NCBI GenBank assembly: GCA_016931695.1
Contig: JAFGEI010000170.1
Coordinates: forward strand, 1-46,602
DNA from: Anaerolineae bacterium
Lineage (GTDB): Bacteria > Chloroflexota > Anaerolineae > B4-G1 > DUEL01
Direction: 5' to 3'
Length of the DNA stretch: 46,602 nucleotides
The notes below the pieces were generated by a model. The model was not told the DNA's origin. It saw only the letters and a program-made list of their open reading frames with translations, and searched no databases. Made by a program: the position numbers and the translations under genes. Below, piece after piece: positions 8,638 through 17,018 of the stretch. The number at the start of each line of letters is the position of its first letter. Within the stretch, counting starts at the first letter, position 1.

Positions 8638-9587
8638 TATCCTGCTTGTTTATTGACGATATTCAACAGGGATTCTCCGCCCACATACCTTTGCAGATTT
8701 TCGAGAAACAGATCGACCGCCCGCCTCTCCAGTTGCGGCGAACTCCACGAATTGTGCGGCGTGATGATGACGTTGGGCATGTCCCAGAGCGGGCTGTACA
8801 TCGGCAGCGGCTCCTCGGCAAAGACGTCGAGGCACGCACCGCCGATTTCTCCTCCCCGCAGCGCCGCGATCAACGCCGCCTCGTCCACGACCCCGCCGCG
8901 GGCGACGTTGATCAGCCAGCCGTCGGGCTTCATCGCCGCCAGCTCGGAGCGGCCGATCATGCCCTGCGTTTCTCGGGTCAGCGGCGTGGTGACGACGACA
9001 AAATCGGACTGCGCCAACAGGTCGTGCAGCCGGGAAGCGGGAAGGACGGCGTCAGCCCACGCTGTGGGGCGAGGATGCTTGCGCAGGCCAATCACGCGCA
9101 TGTCGAAAGCGCGGCAGCGGCGGGCCACCGCCGCGCCGATCCCCCCCATGCCGACGATGCCGACCGTCCGCCCGCCCAGTTCCTGCAGCGGTATCACTTC
9201 CCAGCGGTGCTCCTGCTGCTGGGCAAAAAAGCGCGGCAGATGCTTGGCCACCGCCAGCACGTAGGCCACGACGGTCTCGGCAATCTGGGGGGCAAAGATC
9301 CCCCGCGCGTTGGTCACGACGACGTCGGAGGCGATCAACTCGGGAAAGAGGACGTGCTCCACACCGGCACTGATGGTGTGGAGCCAGCGAAGGTTGGGGG
9401 CGCCGAGAACCAGTTGCTCCAGCACTGCGCGGTCGACGCCCCAGTGCAGGAAAATCACCTCGCCATCGCGCGGATCACTGCTGCTGTTGCCCGCCGCGTC
9501 GAGCCACGCCACCTCGTAGGCCGGCGCAATCCGCTGCACGCGGTCACGCAAGATATCACTCAGATGATCGGGCAGGAAAATTTTCAA
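8634..9587 (-). CDS. D-isomer specific 2-hydroxyacid dehydrogenase
   Basis: NAD(P)-dependent oxidoreductase of the D-2-hydroxyacid dehydrogenase superfamily, 317 residues. The Rossmann dinucleotide site is GIVGMGGIGAAVARR; the catalytic triad is visible as Arg in NVARGGVVDEAAL, Glu in DVFAEEPLP and His in ITPHNSWSS. The start chosen is TTG at 9587, 6 nt after GGGAGG and giving MKIFLPDHL; an upstream in-frame ATG would extend through a hairpin and the 3' end of tRNA-Val and is not plausible. Substrate (phosphoglycerate, glyoxylate, lactate or other) cannot be read from the motifs. It probably shares a transcript with tRNA-Val upstream. Its stop TAA lies within the terminal repeat of the palindromic element. 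Confidence 0.9.
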   Translation of the reverse strand: MKIFLPDHLSDILRDRVQRIAPAYEVAWLDAAGNSSSDPRDGEVIFLHWGVDRAVLEQLVLGAPNLRWLHTISAGVEHVLFPELIASDVVVTNARGIFAPQIAETVVAYVLAVAKHLPRFFAQQQEHRWEVIPLQELGGRTVGIVGMGGIGAAVARRCRAFDMRVIGLRKHPRPTAWADAVLPASRLHDLLAQSDFVVVTTPLTRETQGMIGRSELAAMKPDGWLINVARGGVVDEAALIAALRGGEIGGACLDVFAEEPLPMYSPLWDMPNVIITPHNSWSSPQLERRAVDLFLENLQRYVGGESLLNIVNKQAGY

Positions 9588-9605
9588 GGGGAACCTCCCA
9601 CATTG

Positions 9606-9636
9606 GGTGCCGGGCACTGCAAGAGTACCCGGCACC
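9606..9636. repeat. Hairpin just downstream of tRNA-Val
   Basis: Perfect 9-bp stem GGTGCCGGG / CCCGGCACC with a 13-nt loop, directly after the encoded CCA of tRNA-Val. There is no T tract on either strand, so it is either a weak terminator or a processing signal between the tRNA and the dehydrogenase message. Confidence 0.55.
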
Positions 9637-9637
9637 A

Positions 9638-9714
9638 TGGTGGGCGGTACAGGACTCGAACCTGTGGCCTCTTCCTTGTAAGGGAAGCGCTCTGACCGAC
9701 TGAGCTAACCGCCC
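9638..9714 (-). tRNA. tRNA-Val (anticodon UAC), CCA encoded
   Basis: Full cloverleaf on the minus strand beginning GGGCGGTTAGCTCAG, with 7-bp acceptor stem GGGCGGT/ACCGCCC, anticodon loop CTTACAA (anticodon TAC) closed by a 5-bp stem, and T arm GGTTCGAGTCC. The 3' CCA is encoded at 9640-9638, unlike the three tRNAs at the right end of the window. Confidence 0.97.
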
Positions 9715-9751
9715 AGGCATCGCCTTTGCATACCTTGACCACCTGCTTTTA

Positions 9752-9779
9752 ATCTTACTCGTTTTTGCCAGGAAGTCAA
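9752..9779 (-). promoter_or_regulatory. Promoter for tRNA-Val
   Basis: Minus-strand TTGACT (9779-9774), 16-bp spacer, TAAGAT (9757-9752). The start would lie about 30 nt before the tRNA. It is back-to-back with the proS promoter, the two -35 boxes being about 33 bp apart. Confidence 0.65.
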
Positions 9780-9812
9780 TGCCACTCGAGCATACCCGCG
9801 ACACCCCGCTGC

Positions 9813-9841
9813 TTGACAGCCAGGTGTCCCTAGTCCATAAT
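9813..9841 (+). promoter_or_regulatory. Promoter for proS
   Basis: Consensus -35 TTGACA (9813-9818), 17-bp spacer, -10 CATAAT (9836-9841). It gives a leader of roughly 42 nt ahead of proS. The same box pair and spacing recur at the T-box promoter. Confidence 0.8.
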
Positions 9842-9889
9842 AGGAGTAATCACCGCCGCCCAGGCAGTTACGACGAGGAGGATACCAGA

Positions 9890-11323
9890 ATGGCAGTCAA
9901 AGTCACATCGCGCAGCGAGGACTATTCCCGTTGGTACACCGACGTGGTCAAGATGGCCGACCTGGCCGAAAACGCTCCCGTTCGCGGCTGCATGATCATC
10001 AAGCCGTACGGTTACGCCCTGTGGGAGAACATCAAGGAAGGCCTCGACCGCCGCTTCAAAGAGACCGGGCACGTCAACGCCTATTTTCCCCTTTTCATCC
10101 CCAGGAGCTTTTTGGAGCGGGAGGCAGAGCACGTCGAGGGCTTTTCGCCCGAACTGGCTGTCGTCACCATCGGTGGTGGCAAAGAGCTGGAGGAACCCCT
10201 GATCGTGCGGCCCACCTCGGAAACGGTCATCGGTGACGCATACGCCAGGTGGGTCCAGTCCTACCGCGATCTTCCGATCCTGATCAACCAATGGGCCAAC
10301 GTCGTCCGCTGGGAGATGCGCACCCGCCTGTTTCTCCGCACGACCGAGTTCCTGTGGCAAGAAGGCCACACGGCCCACGCCACCTCGGAAGAGGCGATAG
10401 CGGAAACCATGCGCATGCTCGACGTCTATGCCGACTTTGCCGTCAAAGACGCGGCCATCCCGGTGATCCAGGGCCGCAAGAGCGACAGCGAAAAGTTCGC
10501 CGGGGCGGTGGCCAGCTACACCATCGAGGCCATGATGGGCGACCGGCGGGCCCTCCAGTCCGGCACATCCCACTTTCTGGGACAGAACTTTGCCCGCGCC
10601 TTTGACATCAAGTTCCTGGACGAGAAGAACGAACTGCAGTTCGCGTGGACGACGAGTTGGGGGCTGAGCACGCGCATGGTCGGGGCGCTGGTGATGGTGC
10701 ACGGCGACGACCAGGGGCTGATCCTGCCGCCGGTGCTGGCGCCCTTCCAGGTCGTCGTCGTCCCCATCTGGAAGGACGACGACCAGCGCGCGACCGTGCT
10801 GGCGGCCGTCGAGCGGGTCCGCGCCGCCCTCCAGCCGGGGGTTCGCATCAAGGTCGACGATCGGGACGAGGTCTCGCCCGGCTTCAAGTTCAACGATTGG
10901 GAGATGCGCGGCGTGCCGCTGCGGGTCGAAATCGGGCCGCGGGACGTGGCGCAGGGCCAGGTCGTGCTGGCGCGGCGGGACGTGCCGGGCCGGGAGGGCA
11001 AGTCTTTTGTGCCGGTAGACGGGTTGGCGGGCGCAGTGCCAGAGATGCTGGCGACCATCCAGGCCAACCTGTACGAGCGGGCGCTGGCCTTCCAACAAGA
11101 ACACACCGCTTATCCGGAGGATTACGCGGGGCTGCGGGAAGCGGTGGCCGAGGGCTTTGCCTACGCCTGGTGGTGCGGCAGCGCCGCCTGCGAGGCCCAG
11201 GTCAAGGAGGACACCAGCGCCACCATCCGCTGCATCCCGCTGGCGCAAGGGGAGCGGGCCGGGCGGTGCGTCGTCTGCGGCGAGGCGGCGTCAGAGCGAG
11301 CCGTCTTTGGACGGGCGTACTAG
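9890..11323 (+). CDS. proS: Prolyl-tRNA synthetase, archaeal/eukaryotic type
   Basis: Charges tRNA-Pro with proline. The 477-residue protein is of the short archaeal-like class without the inserted editing domain of E. coli ProRS. It starts [20 protein letters not shown], has class II motif 2 around [20 protein letters not shown] and motif 3 around [19 protein letters not shown], and ends with a four-cysteine zinc-binding C-terminal domain (CGSAACEA ... CVVCGEA) and terminal Tyr, all hallmarks of this class. The ATG at 9890 is preceded by GAGGAGG; a longer upstream frame would run through the promoter and is rejected. The GH1 gene follows 12 bp later. Confidence 0.96.
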   Translation: MAVKVTSRSEDYSRWYTDVVKMADLAENAPVRGCMIIKPYGYALWENIKEGLDRRFKETGHVNAYFPLFIPRSFLEREAEHVEGFSPELAVVTIGGGKELEEPLIVRPTSETVIGDAYARWVQSYRDLPILINQWANVVRWEMRTRLFLRTTEFLWQEGHTAHATSEEAIAETMRMLDVYADFAVKDAAIPVIQGRKSDSEKFAGAVASYTIEAMMGDRRALQSGTSHFLGQNFARAFDIKFLDEKNELQFAWTTSWGLSTRMVGALVMVHGDDQGLILPPVLAPFQVVVVPIWKDDDQRATVLAAVERVRAALQPGVRIKVDDRDEVSPGFKFNDWEMRGVPLRVEIGPRDVAQGQVVLARRDVPGREGKSFVPVDGLAGAVPEMLATIQANLYERALAFQQEHTAYPEDYAGLREAVAEGFAYAWWCGSAACEAQVKEDTSATIRCIPLAQGERAGRCVVCGEAASERAVFGRAY

Positions 11324-11335
11324 GAGCAGGATCCG

Positions 11336-12661
11336 ATGCCAGAGGCGACGTTTCACTTCCCGAGCGACTTTGTCTGGGGCTGCGCCACCGCCGCCCACCA
11401 GGTCGAGGGCCACAACAGCAACAACGACTGGTGGGCCTGGGAGCAGGTCGAGGACCACGTCGAGGACGGGCGCCGCTCCGGCCTGGCCTGCGATTGGTGG
11501 GCGCGGGCGGAGGAGGACCTGGCGCGGGCGGCGGAGTTGGGACAAACGGGGCACCGGCTGTCGGTAGAATGGTCGCGCATCGAACCGGCAGAGGGCCGCT
11601 TCGACACTGCGGCCCTGGACCGCTACCGAGAAATCCTGCGCGCGGCGCGGACGCTGGGAATCGAGCCGCTGGTGACGCTGCACCACTTTACCCTGCCGCT
11701 GTGGCTGGCCGAGATGGGAGGCTGGGAGCACCCGCGGGCAGTGCCACTCTTTGACCGCTACGTCGCCCACGTCGTGGAGGCGCTGGGCGAGTTCTGCGAC
11801 TTTTGGTGCACCATCAACGAGCCCAACGTCGTCGTCAGCCTGGGGCACATTGCGGGCATCTTTCCCCCGGGGCAGCGCGGCTTTGGGGCGGCGATGAAAG
11901 CGGGCCGCAGCATGATGCGCGCCCACGCCGCCGCCTACCGGCGCATCCACGCCCTCCAACCGCCGGCGCGGGTCGGCTTTGCCCACAACATGCGCATCCT
12001 AGACCCCGCCAACCGCCGCTCGCCGCTCGACCGCTGGGCGGCCGGCTTGCAGGACCGCTTCTTCAACCAGACCTTTCTCACCGCCGTCGACCGCGGCTGG
12101 TGGCAGCTGCCGCTGGGGTTTGGGCCGGCGCTGCGGCTGCGCAAAACCCTCGACTGGGTGGGACTGAACTATTACACCCGCGACCTCGTCGCCTTCGACC
12201 GGCACCGGCCGGAGGAGATGTTTGGCCGCCGCAGCCACAAAGAGGAAGCTGAACTGCTGGACGGCGGATACGGCGAGTTTTACCCCCAGGGGATGGGGCG
12301 CTGCCTGCGGCGGCTGGCCCCGCTGGGACTGCCCATCTATATCACCGAGAACGGCATCCCCGACGACGACGACGACCAGCGACCGCGCTACCTCCTCACC
12401 CACCTCTACCAGGTCTGGGAGACAATCCAGCACAACTACCCCATCATGGGCTACTATCACTGGAGCCTGGTCGACAACTTTGAATGGGCCAAGGGGTGGA
12501 CGCTGCGCTTTGGCCTGATCGAAGTGGACCCCGACAGCCAGGCCCGCACCCCGCGCCGCTCGGCCTACCTCTACCGCGACATCTGCCGGGCCAACGCCAT
12601 CACCCCGGCGATGATCGACGAGTATGCGCCTGAACTGAGAGCGGAACTGCTGCCGGGATAA
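11336..12661 (+). CDS. GH1 beta-glucosidase
   Basis: Retaining beta-glycosidase of family GH1, 441 residues, full length for the family. It begins FPSDFVWGCATAAHQVEG, the GH1 N-terminal signature. The acid/base is E162 in CTINEPNV and the nucleophile E338 in YITENGIPD; the aglycone/glycone site motif YYHWSLVDNFEWAKGW follows. No signal peptide, so it acts on imported disaccharides or oligosaccharides. The ATG lies 12 bp after the proS stop with TAGGAG as Shine-Dalgarno, so it shares the proS transcript. The 3' end is 3 bp from the convergent serS stop, leaving no room for a terminator. beta-Glucosidase is the likely activity; beta-galactosidase or fucosidase side specificity is possible. Confidence 0.94.
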   Translation: MPEATFHFPSDFVWGCATAAHQVEGHNSNNDWWAWEQVEDHVEDGRRSGLACDWWARAEEDLARAAELGQTGHRLSVEWSRIEPAEGRFDTAALDRYREILRAARTLGIEPLVTLHHFTLPLWLAEMGGWEHPRAVPLFDRYVAHVVEALGEFCDFWCTINEPNVVVSLGHIAGIFPPGQRGFGAAMKAGRSMMRAHAAAYRRIHALQPPARVGFAHNMRILDPANRRSPLDRWAAGLQDRFFNQTFLTAVDRGWWQLPLGFGPALRLRKTLDWVGLNYYTRDLVAFDRHRPEEMFGRRSHKEEAELLDGGYGEFYPQGMGRCLRRLAPLGLPIYITENGIPDDDDDQRPRYLLTHLYQVWETIQHNYPIMGYYHWSLVDNFEWAKGWTLRFGLIEVDPDSQARTPRRSAYLYRDICRANAITPAMIDEYAPELRAELLPG

Positions 12662-12664
12662 CTG

Positions 12665-13939
12665 CTACCCGATAACCTCGATCCCGCCCATCCAGGGCCG
12701 CAGCACCGCCGGCACGACCACCGAACCGTCGGCCTGCTGATAGTTCTCCAGGATGGCGGCCACCACCCGCGGCAGGGCCAGCCCCGAGCCGTTGAGAGTG
12801 TGGACGAACTGGGGCCTGGCGCCGGGTTCCGGCCGGTAACGGACGTTGGCCCGCCGGCCCTGGAAATCCTCGCAGTTGCTGACGCTGCTCACCTCGAGCC
12901 ACTCGCCGCAACCGGGCGCCCACAGCTCGACGTCATAGCTCTTGGCAGCGCCAAAGCCCAGATCGCCGGTGCAGAGCTCTTTGACCCGGTAGGGGATTGC
13001 CAGGCGGCGGCAGATGGTCAGCGCGTGCTCCAGCATCTCCTCCAGTGTATCGTAGCTGGCCTCGGGGAGCGCGAACTGGTACATCTCGACCTTGTCGAAC
13101 TGGTGGCCGCGCTTGATGCCGCGCACGTCGCGGCCGGCGCTCATCTTTTCGCGGCGGAAGCAGGCGGTATAGGCCACGTAGCGCAGCGGCAGCGCAGCGG
13201 CGTCGAGAATCTCATCCCGGTGCAGGTTGGTCAGCGGCACCTCGGCCGTGGGGACCAGCCACAGGTCATCCTCCACGTCGTGGTAGAGGTTGTCGGCAAA
13301 CTTGGGCAGTTGCCCCGCCCCGAGCAGGATTTCTTCCTTGACCACAAAGGGGAGATAGACCTCGGTATAGCTGTGCTCGCGGACGTGGACGTCGAGCATC
13401 CAGGCGATGAGCGCCCGCTGCAATCGCGCCCCGGCTCCCGCCAGGACGTAGAACCGGCTGCCCGCCAGCTTGACCCCGCGCTCGAAATCGATGATGCCCA
13501 GCTCGGGCCCCAGGTCCCAGTGGGGAATCGCCTCAAAATCGTAGTTTGGAAGCTCCTCCCCCCAAACCCGCACGACGACATTGTGCTCCTCATCCGGCCC
13601 GACCGGCGCGGAGGGATGGGGGGTGTTGGGAACGGTCAACAGCAGGGCCTCCCGTTCCTCCTCCACCTGGCGTACCTGATTCTCCAGCTCTGAAATGCGG
13701 TCGCGCACGGCGCGCATCTCGGCCGCGCGGGCCTCGCGCTGCGCGGCATCCTTCATGCGGCCGATCTCTTTCGAGACCCGGTTGCGTTCGGCCCGCAGTT
13801 CTTCCAGTTGGGTCAGGATGCCCCGCCATTGCGCGTCGACGGCCAGGATCCGGTCGATGACGCCTGGGTCCTCGGCGCGGCCGGCCAGCGCCGCCTTGAC
13901 TATATCCGGGTCTTGCCGTATGCGCGTGATGTCCAGCAT
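12665..13939 (-). CDS. serS: Seryl-tRNA synthetase
   Basis: Class II synthetase charging tRNA-Ser (and tRNA-Sec where present); 424 residues, standard bacterial length. Residues 1-110 form the long antiparallel coiled coil that grips the tRNA ([20 protein letters not shown]). Motif 2 is in [20 protein letters not shown] and motif 3 in [19 protein letters not shown]. Start ATG at 13939 follows AAGGAGAGCAAGAT. It lies 53 bp downstream of lysS, so greA, lysS and serS form one run of genes on the minus strand. Confidence 0.97.
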   Translation of the reverse strand: MLDITRIRQDPDIVKAALAGRAEDPGVIDRILAVDAQWRGILTQLEELRAERNRVSKEIGRMKDAAQREARAAEMRAVRDRISELENQVRQVEEEREALLLTVPNTPHPSAPVGPDEEHNVVVRVWGEELPNYDFEAIPHWDLGPELGIIDFERGVKLAGSRFYVLAGAGARLQRALIAWMLDVHVREHSYTEVYLPFVVKEEILLGAGQLPKFADNLYHDVEDDLWLVPTAEVPLTNLHRDEILDAAALPLRYVAYTACFRREKMSAGRDVRGIKRGHQFDKVEMYQFALPEASYDTLEEMLEHALTICRRLAIPYRVKELCTGDLGFGAAKSYDVELWAPGCGEWLEVSSVSNCEDFQGRRANVRYRPEPGARPQFVHTLNGSGLALPRVVAAILENYQQADGSVVVPAVLRPWMGGIEVIG

Positions 13940-13992
13940 ATCTTGCTCTCCTTGCGCTGTTCTGCAATAGGTATTGTCGGCCCGGCCGTGGC

Positions 13993-15492
13993 TCACTCCT
14001 TCGGCCGGAGGTGGGGATAGAGGATGACCTCGCGGATCGAGGGATGGTCGGCGAGCAACATCACCAGGCGGTCGATTCCCATTCCAAACCCGCCGTTGGG
14101 CGGCATGCCGTACATCATCGCCCGCACGTAATCCGCGTCCATCGGATGGGCCTCCTCGTCGTCCGCCTGGTACAGCCGTCCCATCTCGAGAAAGCGCTGT
14201 TCCTGGTCCAGCGGGTCGTTCAACTCGGTGAAGGCATTGCCCATCTCCAGCCCACCGATAAAGAACTCGAACCGCTCGACGTGGGTCGGGTCGTCCGGCA
14301 GCGTCTTGGCCAGCGGCGAGATATCCCGCGGGTAATCGTAGACAAAAGTCGGCTGGATCAAGGTCGGCTCGACGATGCTTCCCAGCAAGGTGTTGTCGAT
14401 CAGCTTGCCCCAACTGGAGCCGGGCTCCGGCTGGCGCCCGATAGCCCGCAGGGCCTCGATCAACGCCGCCGCAGAGGGATAGGCGGCATAATCGATCTCG
14501 CAGACCTCGCGGATGACGTCGCGGAGGGTCACTCGCCGCCAGGGGGGGCTCAGGTCGATCTGGTTGCCCTGGAAAGTGATCGTCGTCGTCCCCAGCACCT
14601 CTTGCGCGACGGCGCTGACCATTTCCTCGCACAGGCCCATCACGTCCTGGTAATCGAGGTAGGCGGCATAGAACTCGAGCATGGTAAACTCGGTGTTGTG
14701 CTTGAACGAGACGCCCTCGTTGCGAAAATCGCGGCCGATCTCATAGACCCGCTCGTACCCCCCCACCAGCAACCGCTTCAGATACAGCTCGTCCGAAATG
14801 CGCAGGTAGAGGTCCTGGCGGAGCTGGTTGTGATGGGTGACAAAAGGGCGCGCGGCTGCGCCGCCGTAAAGCGGCTGGAGCACCGGCGTCTCGACCTCCA
14901 AGAAACCCCGTCGGTCGAGAAAGCGCCGCAGCGCGGACACGGTGCGCGCACGGAGGCGAAAGAGCTCGCGCACCTCGGGATTGACCGCCAGGTCGACGTA
15001 GCGCTGGCGGTATCGATCCTCGACGTCGGTGAGGGTCGAATAGCGTACCTCGCCATCTTTTGTGCGCTGCACCTTGCCCCACGGCAAGGGCGTCAGTGCC
15101 TTGGCCAACATCCGCAGCCGCTCGACGCGCACGGTGACTTCGCCCGTGCGCGTGCGCATCAAGGAGCCCCTGGCCTCGACGAAATCGCCCAGGTCGAAAT
15201 CCCGCTTCAGGGCCTGGTAGCCCGTCTCCCCCAAGTCGTCCAGGCGAATCAAGAGCTGGATTTGCCCGCTGCCGTCCTCGATGTGGGCAAAAGAGGACTT
15301 GCCCATCACGCGGAGACTGCGCAGCCGGCCGGCGACGACGACCTCCGCCCCTTCTCCGCCCGCCTCGTAGGCGGCAATGGCGGCGCTGGCGGTGTGAGTC
15401 CGCTCCGTTCGTGCCGGATAGGGCTCACAGCCCCGCTCTCTCAGTCGCTCCAGTTTCTCCAGTCGCTGCTGTTCCAGATCGCTCAGCTCCAT
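13993..15492 (-). CDS. lysS: Lysyl-tRNA synthetase, class II
   Basis: Charges tRNA-Lys; 499 residues, typical for LysRS-II. The anticodon-binding OB fold is at about residues 55-150 ([20 protein letters not shown]). Motif 2 is [20 protein letters not shown] and motif 3 is [20 protein letters not shown]. The ATG at 15492 is preceded by AAGGAG; an upstream open frame has no support. A terminator-like hairpin with a U run ends 15 nt before the start codon, so expression from the greA side must read through it. Confidence 0.97.
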   Translation of the reverse strand: MELSDLEQQRLEKLERLRERGCEPYPARTERTHTASAAIAAYEAGGEGAEVVVAGRLRSLRVMGKSSFAHIEDGSGQIQLLIRLDDLGETGYQALKRDFDLGDFVEARGSLMRTRTGEVTVRVERLRMLAKALTPLPWGKVQRTKDGEVRYSTLTDVEDRYRQRYVDLAVNPEVRELFRLRARTVSALRRFLDRRGFLEVETPVLQPLYGGAAARPFVTHHNQLRQDLYLRISDELYLKRLLVGGYERVYEIGRDFRNEGVSFKHNTEFTMLEFYAAYLDYQDVMGLCEEMVSAVAQEVLGTTTITFQGNQIDLSPPWRRVTLRDVIREVCEIDYAAYPSAAALIEALRAIGRQPEPGSSWGKLIDNTLLGSIVEPTLIQPTFVYDYPRDISPLAKTLPDDPTHVERFEFFIGGLEMGNAFTELNDPLDQEQRFLEMGRLYQADDEEAHPMDADYVRAMMYGMPPNGGFGMGIDRLVMLLADHPSIREVILYPHLRPKE

Positions 15493-15507
15493 GCAAAGCT
15501 CCTTATG

Positions 15508-15535
15508 AAAAACGCCCGCACTCCCAACACGGGCG
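15508..15535 (-). terminator. Intrinsic terminator/attenuator between greA and lysS
   Basis: On the minus strand CGCCCG - 11 nt loop - CGGGCG followed immediately by TTTTT. The U run ends just before the lysS Shine-Dalgarno. No promoter is seen between this hairpin and lysS, so it either trims greA messages or works as an attenuator for lysS. No T-box or lysine riboswitch core is recognisable in the 146-nt spacer. Confidence 0.6.
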
Positions 15536-15638
15536 GACGCTTTACGCCGTCGACAATGACCAGGAAGGCAACCGCTCAGCCCGGCGCCACTGGACGCCCG
15601 CCCGGGGACAGAGACCTGGCGGTCAGTGAGTTGTTCCG

Positions 15639-16106
15639 TCAGGAAATATCGATGATGTGAAAAACCAGCACGCCGTCCGGAGCATTCACCTTGACGTGGT
15701 CGCCCACCTGATGCCCCATCAGGGCTTTGCCGATTGGAGATTCGTACGAGATCTTGCCCTCGGACGGGGCGGCCTCCGCCGAACCGACGATGTGGTACGT
15801 CTCTGGTGGATAATCCCCCTCGATAATCGTCACCCTGCTGCCCAGGCCGACGATCTCGGCCGAGGCGCTCTCGGGGATTATCTCGGCGCTGCCCAAGATT
15901 CTCTCCAGTTCCAGAATTCGCCCTTCCACAAAGGCCTGCTCGTTGCGCGCGTCTTCCAGCTCGGCGTTTTCCAGCAAATCCCCTTCCGTGAGGGCTTCGT
16001 GAAGCCGCAGAGCCACTTCCTGGCGACGCACCTTGCGCAGGTGGTGCAGCTCTTCTTCTAGTTTCTCGTATCCTTCGCGAGTGAGATAGACAATTTGCTC
16101 GCTCAT
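15639..16106 (-). CDS. greA: Transcription elongation factor GreA
   Basis: Rescues backtracked RNA polymerase by stimulating transcript cleavage in the secondary channel. 155 residues, full length: an N-terminal coiled coil (MSEQIVYLTREGYEKLEEEL...) with the acidic tip TEGDLLENAELEDAR carrying the conserved Asp/Glu pair, and a C-terminal FKBP-like domain with SYESPIGKALMGHQVGD. The Shine-Dalgarno is weak (AGGA next to the ATG, AAAGAG further up). It is preceded by a 340-nt leader with its own promoter and a terminator-like hairpin next to the start site. Confidence 0.96.
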   Translation of the reverse strand: MSEQIVYLTREGYEKLEEELHHLRKVRRQEVALRLHEALTEGDLLENAELEDARNEQAFVEGRILELERILGSAEIIPESASAEIVGLGSRVTIIEGDYPPETYHIVGSAEAAPSEGKISYESPIGKALMGHQVGDHVKVNAPDGVLVFHIIDIS

Positions 16107-16450
16107 TCCTATACAGTCTCTTTAACAGATCTCCGCAACTGTGGACCAGTTCTGCGGGCAAATGGCCTCTGCCAGAGGCCGGACATTCAATTCCAGGGGG
16201 GCATCATCGACAAGAGACACCTCCCGCCAGACACAGTCTCGTTCGGCGTAACAGAACGACTCAGGCAATCTCCCTGGACACCCTGTCCGCCGCAGGCAAG
16301 GGAGGTTGGGGATGCCGTGGGCAGCGCCCACGCCCCTCCCAACCTCCCTCCTCTTGTTGCCGCAGGAGAGCGTCCAGGCGAGCAGCCTGAGTAGTACTGG
16401 CAAACTTGCAACACAAAAACTGAGAGGAGTCCCCTCAGTTTGTCGTTGCT
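16107..16450 (-). promoter_or_regulatory. Long structured 5' leader of greA
   Basis: A 340-nt gene-free stretch between the greA promoter and greA. From 5' to 3' on the minus strand it contains the promoter-proximal hairpin at 16411-16441, a large hairpin at 16300-16348 (11-bp outer stem GGGAGGTTGGG/CCCAACCTCCC with inner GTGGGC/GCCCAC), and a short palindrome GGCCTCTGCCAGAGGCC near 16163-16179. No convincing reading frame with a ribosome-binding site is seen, and no known riboswitch core is recognised. Confidence 0.5.
16411..16441 (-). terminator. Promoter-proximal terminator-like hairpin in greA leader
   Basis: Minus strand AAACTGAG-GGG-act-CCT-CTCAGTTT followed by TTG (run of five T): an 11-bp stem with one mismatch and a U-rich tail. 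It begins about 9-10 nt after the predicted transcription start, so termination would release an RNA of only about 40 nt. No gene upstream on this strand could be its client. Confidence 0.6.
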
Positions 16451-16456
16451 GGGGCT

Positions 16457-16485
16457 ATTATAGCGCAAAAAGTTATTTTTGTAAA
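16457..16485 (-). promoter_or_regulatory. Promoter for greA leader
   Basis: Minus strand TTTACA (16485-16480), 17-bp spacer, TATAAT (16462-16457). It is divergent from the exporter-operon promoter: the two -35 boxes are 11 bp apart. Confidence 0.75.
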
Positions 16486-16496
16486 GCTTGTCCGCT

Positions 16497-16525
16497 TTGC
16501 ACTCCTGTCATCTTGGTAGTAAAAT
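16497..16525 (+). promoter_or_regulatory. Promoter for ABC exporter locus
   Basis: TTGCAC (16497-16502), 17-bp spacer, TAAAAT (16520-16525). It lies upstream of the decayed permease and the hlyD-permease-ATPase genes, so the remnant is still inside the transcribed unit. Confidence 0.6.
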
Positions 16526-16584
16526 GTAATCCCTTTGACCAACACCACTGGCGAGACAGCAACTGTTCGACACGTGGAAAGAAA

Positions 16585-17018
16585 ATGATCTCAGGAATCT
16601 CTGGTGCCACAAGGGACGCACACGCCTCACCCTGGCGGGGATCGCCATCGGGGTGGCGGCCATTGCTGCCCTGGGGGCGCTGGCCCAGGGACCGCGGACG
16701 GGGTTCGACGCTATGACCCGGGGCAGCCAGGCCGACCTCGTGCTCAGCCAGGTAGACGCTTTTGTCGTCCTGCCGAGGCCGTGCTGGGCGAACTGGCCGC
16801 CGCTTTCCCTAAAGTCAACTTTGCCCTCGCTGCCGAGATTGACCCCGCTCTACCCCCCAGGGCTGTTTGCCCGGGCAATGATCGTCGCCGTGCGGGTCGG
16901 CGCCCTCGGCGGGCTCTATCCCGCCTGGCGGGAGACGCGGCTGTGCCCGATCCAGGCGCTGCGTTACAAGTCCGAGATCCTGACTTTAGGTCTCGGACCT
17001 TGTAAGGAGGAAGCATGA
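16585..17018 (+). pseudogene. Decayed MacB/FtsX-type permease remnant
   Basis: Remains of an ABC permease related to the intact gene at 18216. After ATGATC a one-base shift enters a frame reading LRNLWCHKGRTRLTLAGIAIG then VAAIAALGA, matching the start of the intact permease (TLLTVLGVSIGVAAIVALGA). The frame breaks again near 16765, where a second frame gives AVLGELAAAFPKVNFALAAE. The transmembrane core is missing; the last part, GALGGLYPAWRETRLCPIQALRY, matches the C-terminus of the intact permease. About 145 codons remain where some 380 are expected for one module. The final frame ends in a TGA that overlaps the hlyD ATG as ATGA. A hairpin GTCCGAGA/TCTCGGAC lies at 16970-16998. Confidence 0.8.

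Noticed and set aside
15493..15638. Lysine riboswitch or T-box upstream of lysS
   Set aside because: No GGTACCGCG-type T-box sequence and far too short for a lysine riboswitch; only a simple terminator hairpin.
16653..17018. Short plus-strand frame as a real membrane protein
   Set aside because: It joins the N- and C-terminal parts of a MacB permease with a missing core and frame breaks, so it is called a pseudogene.
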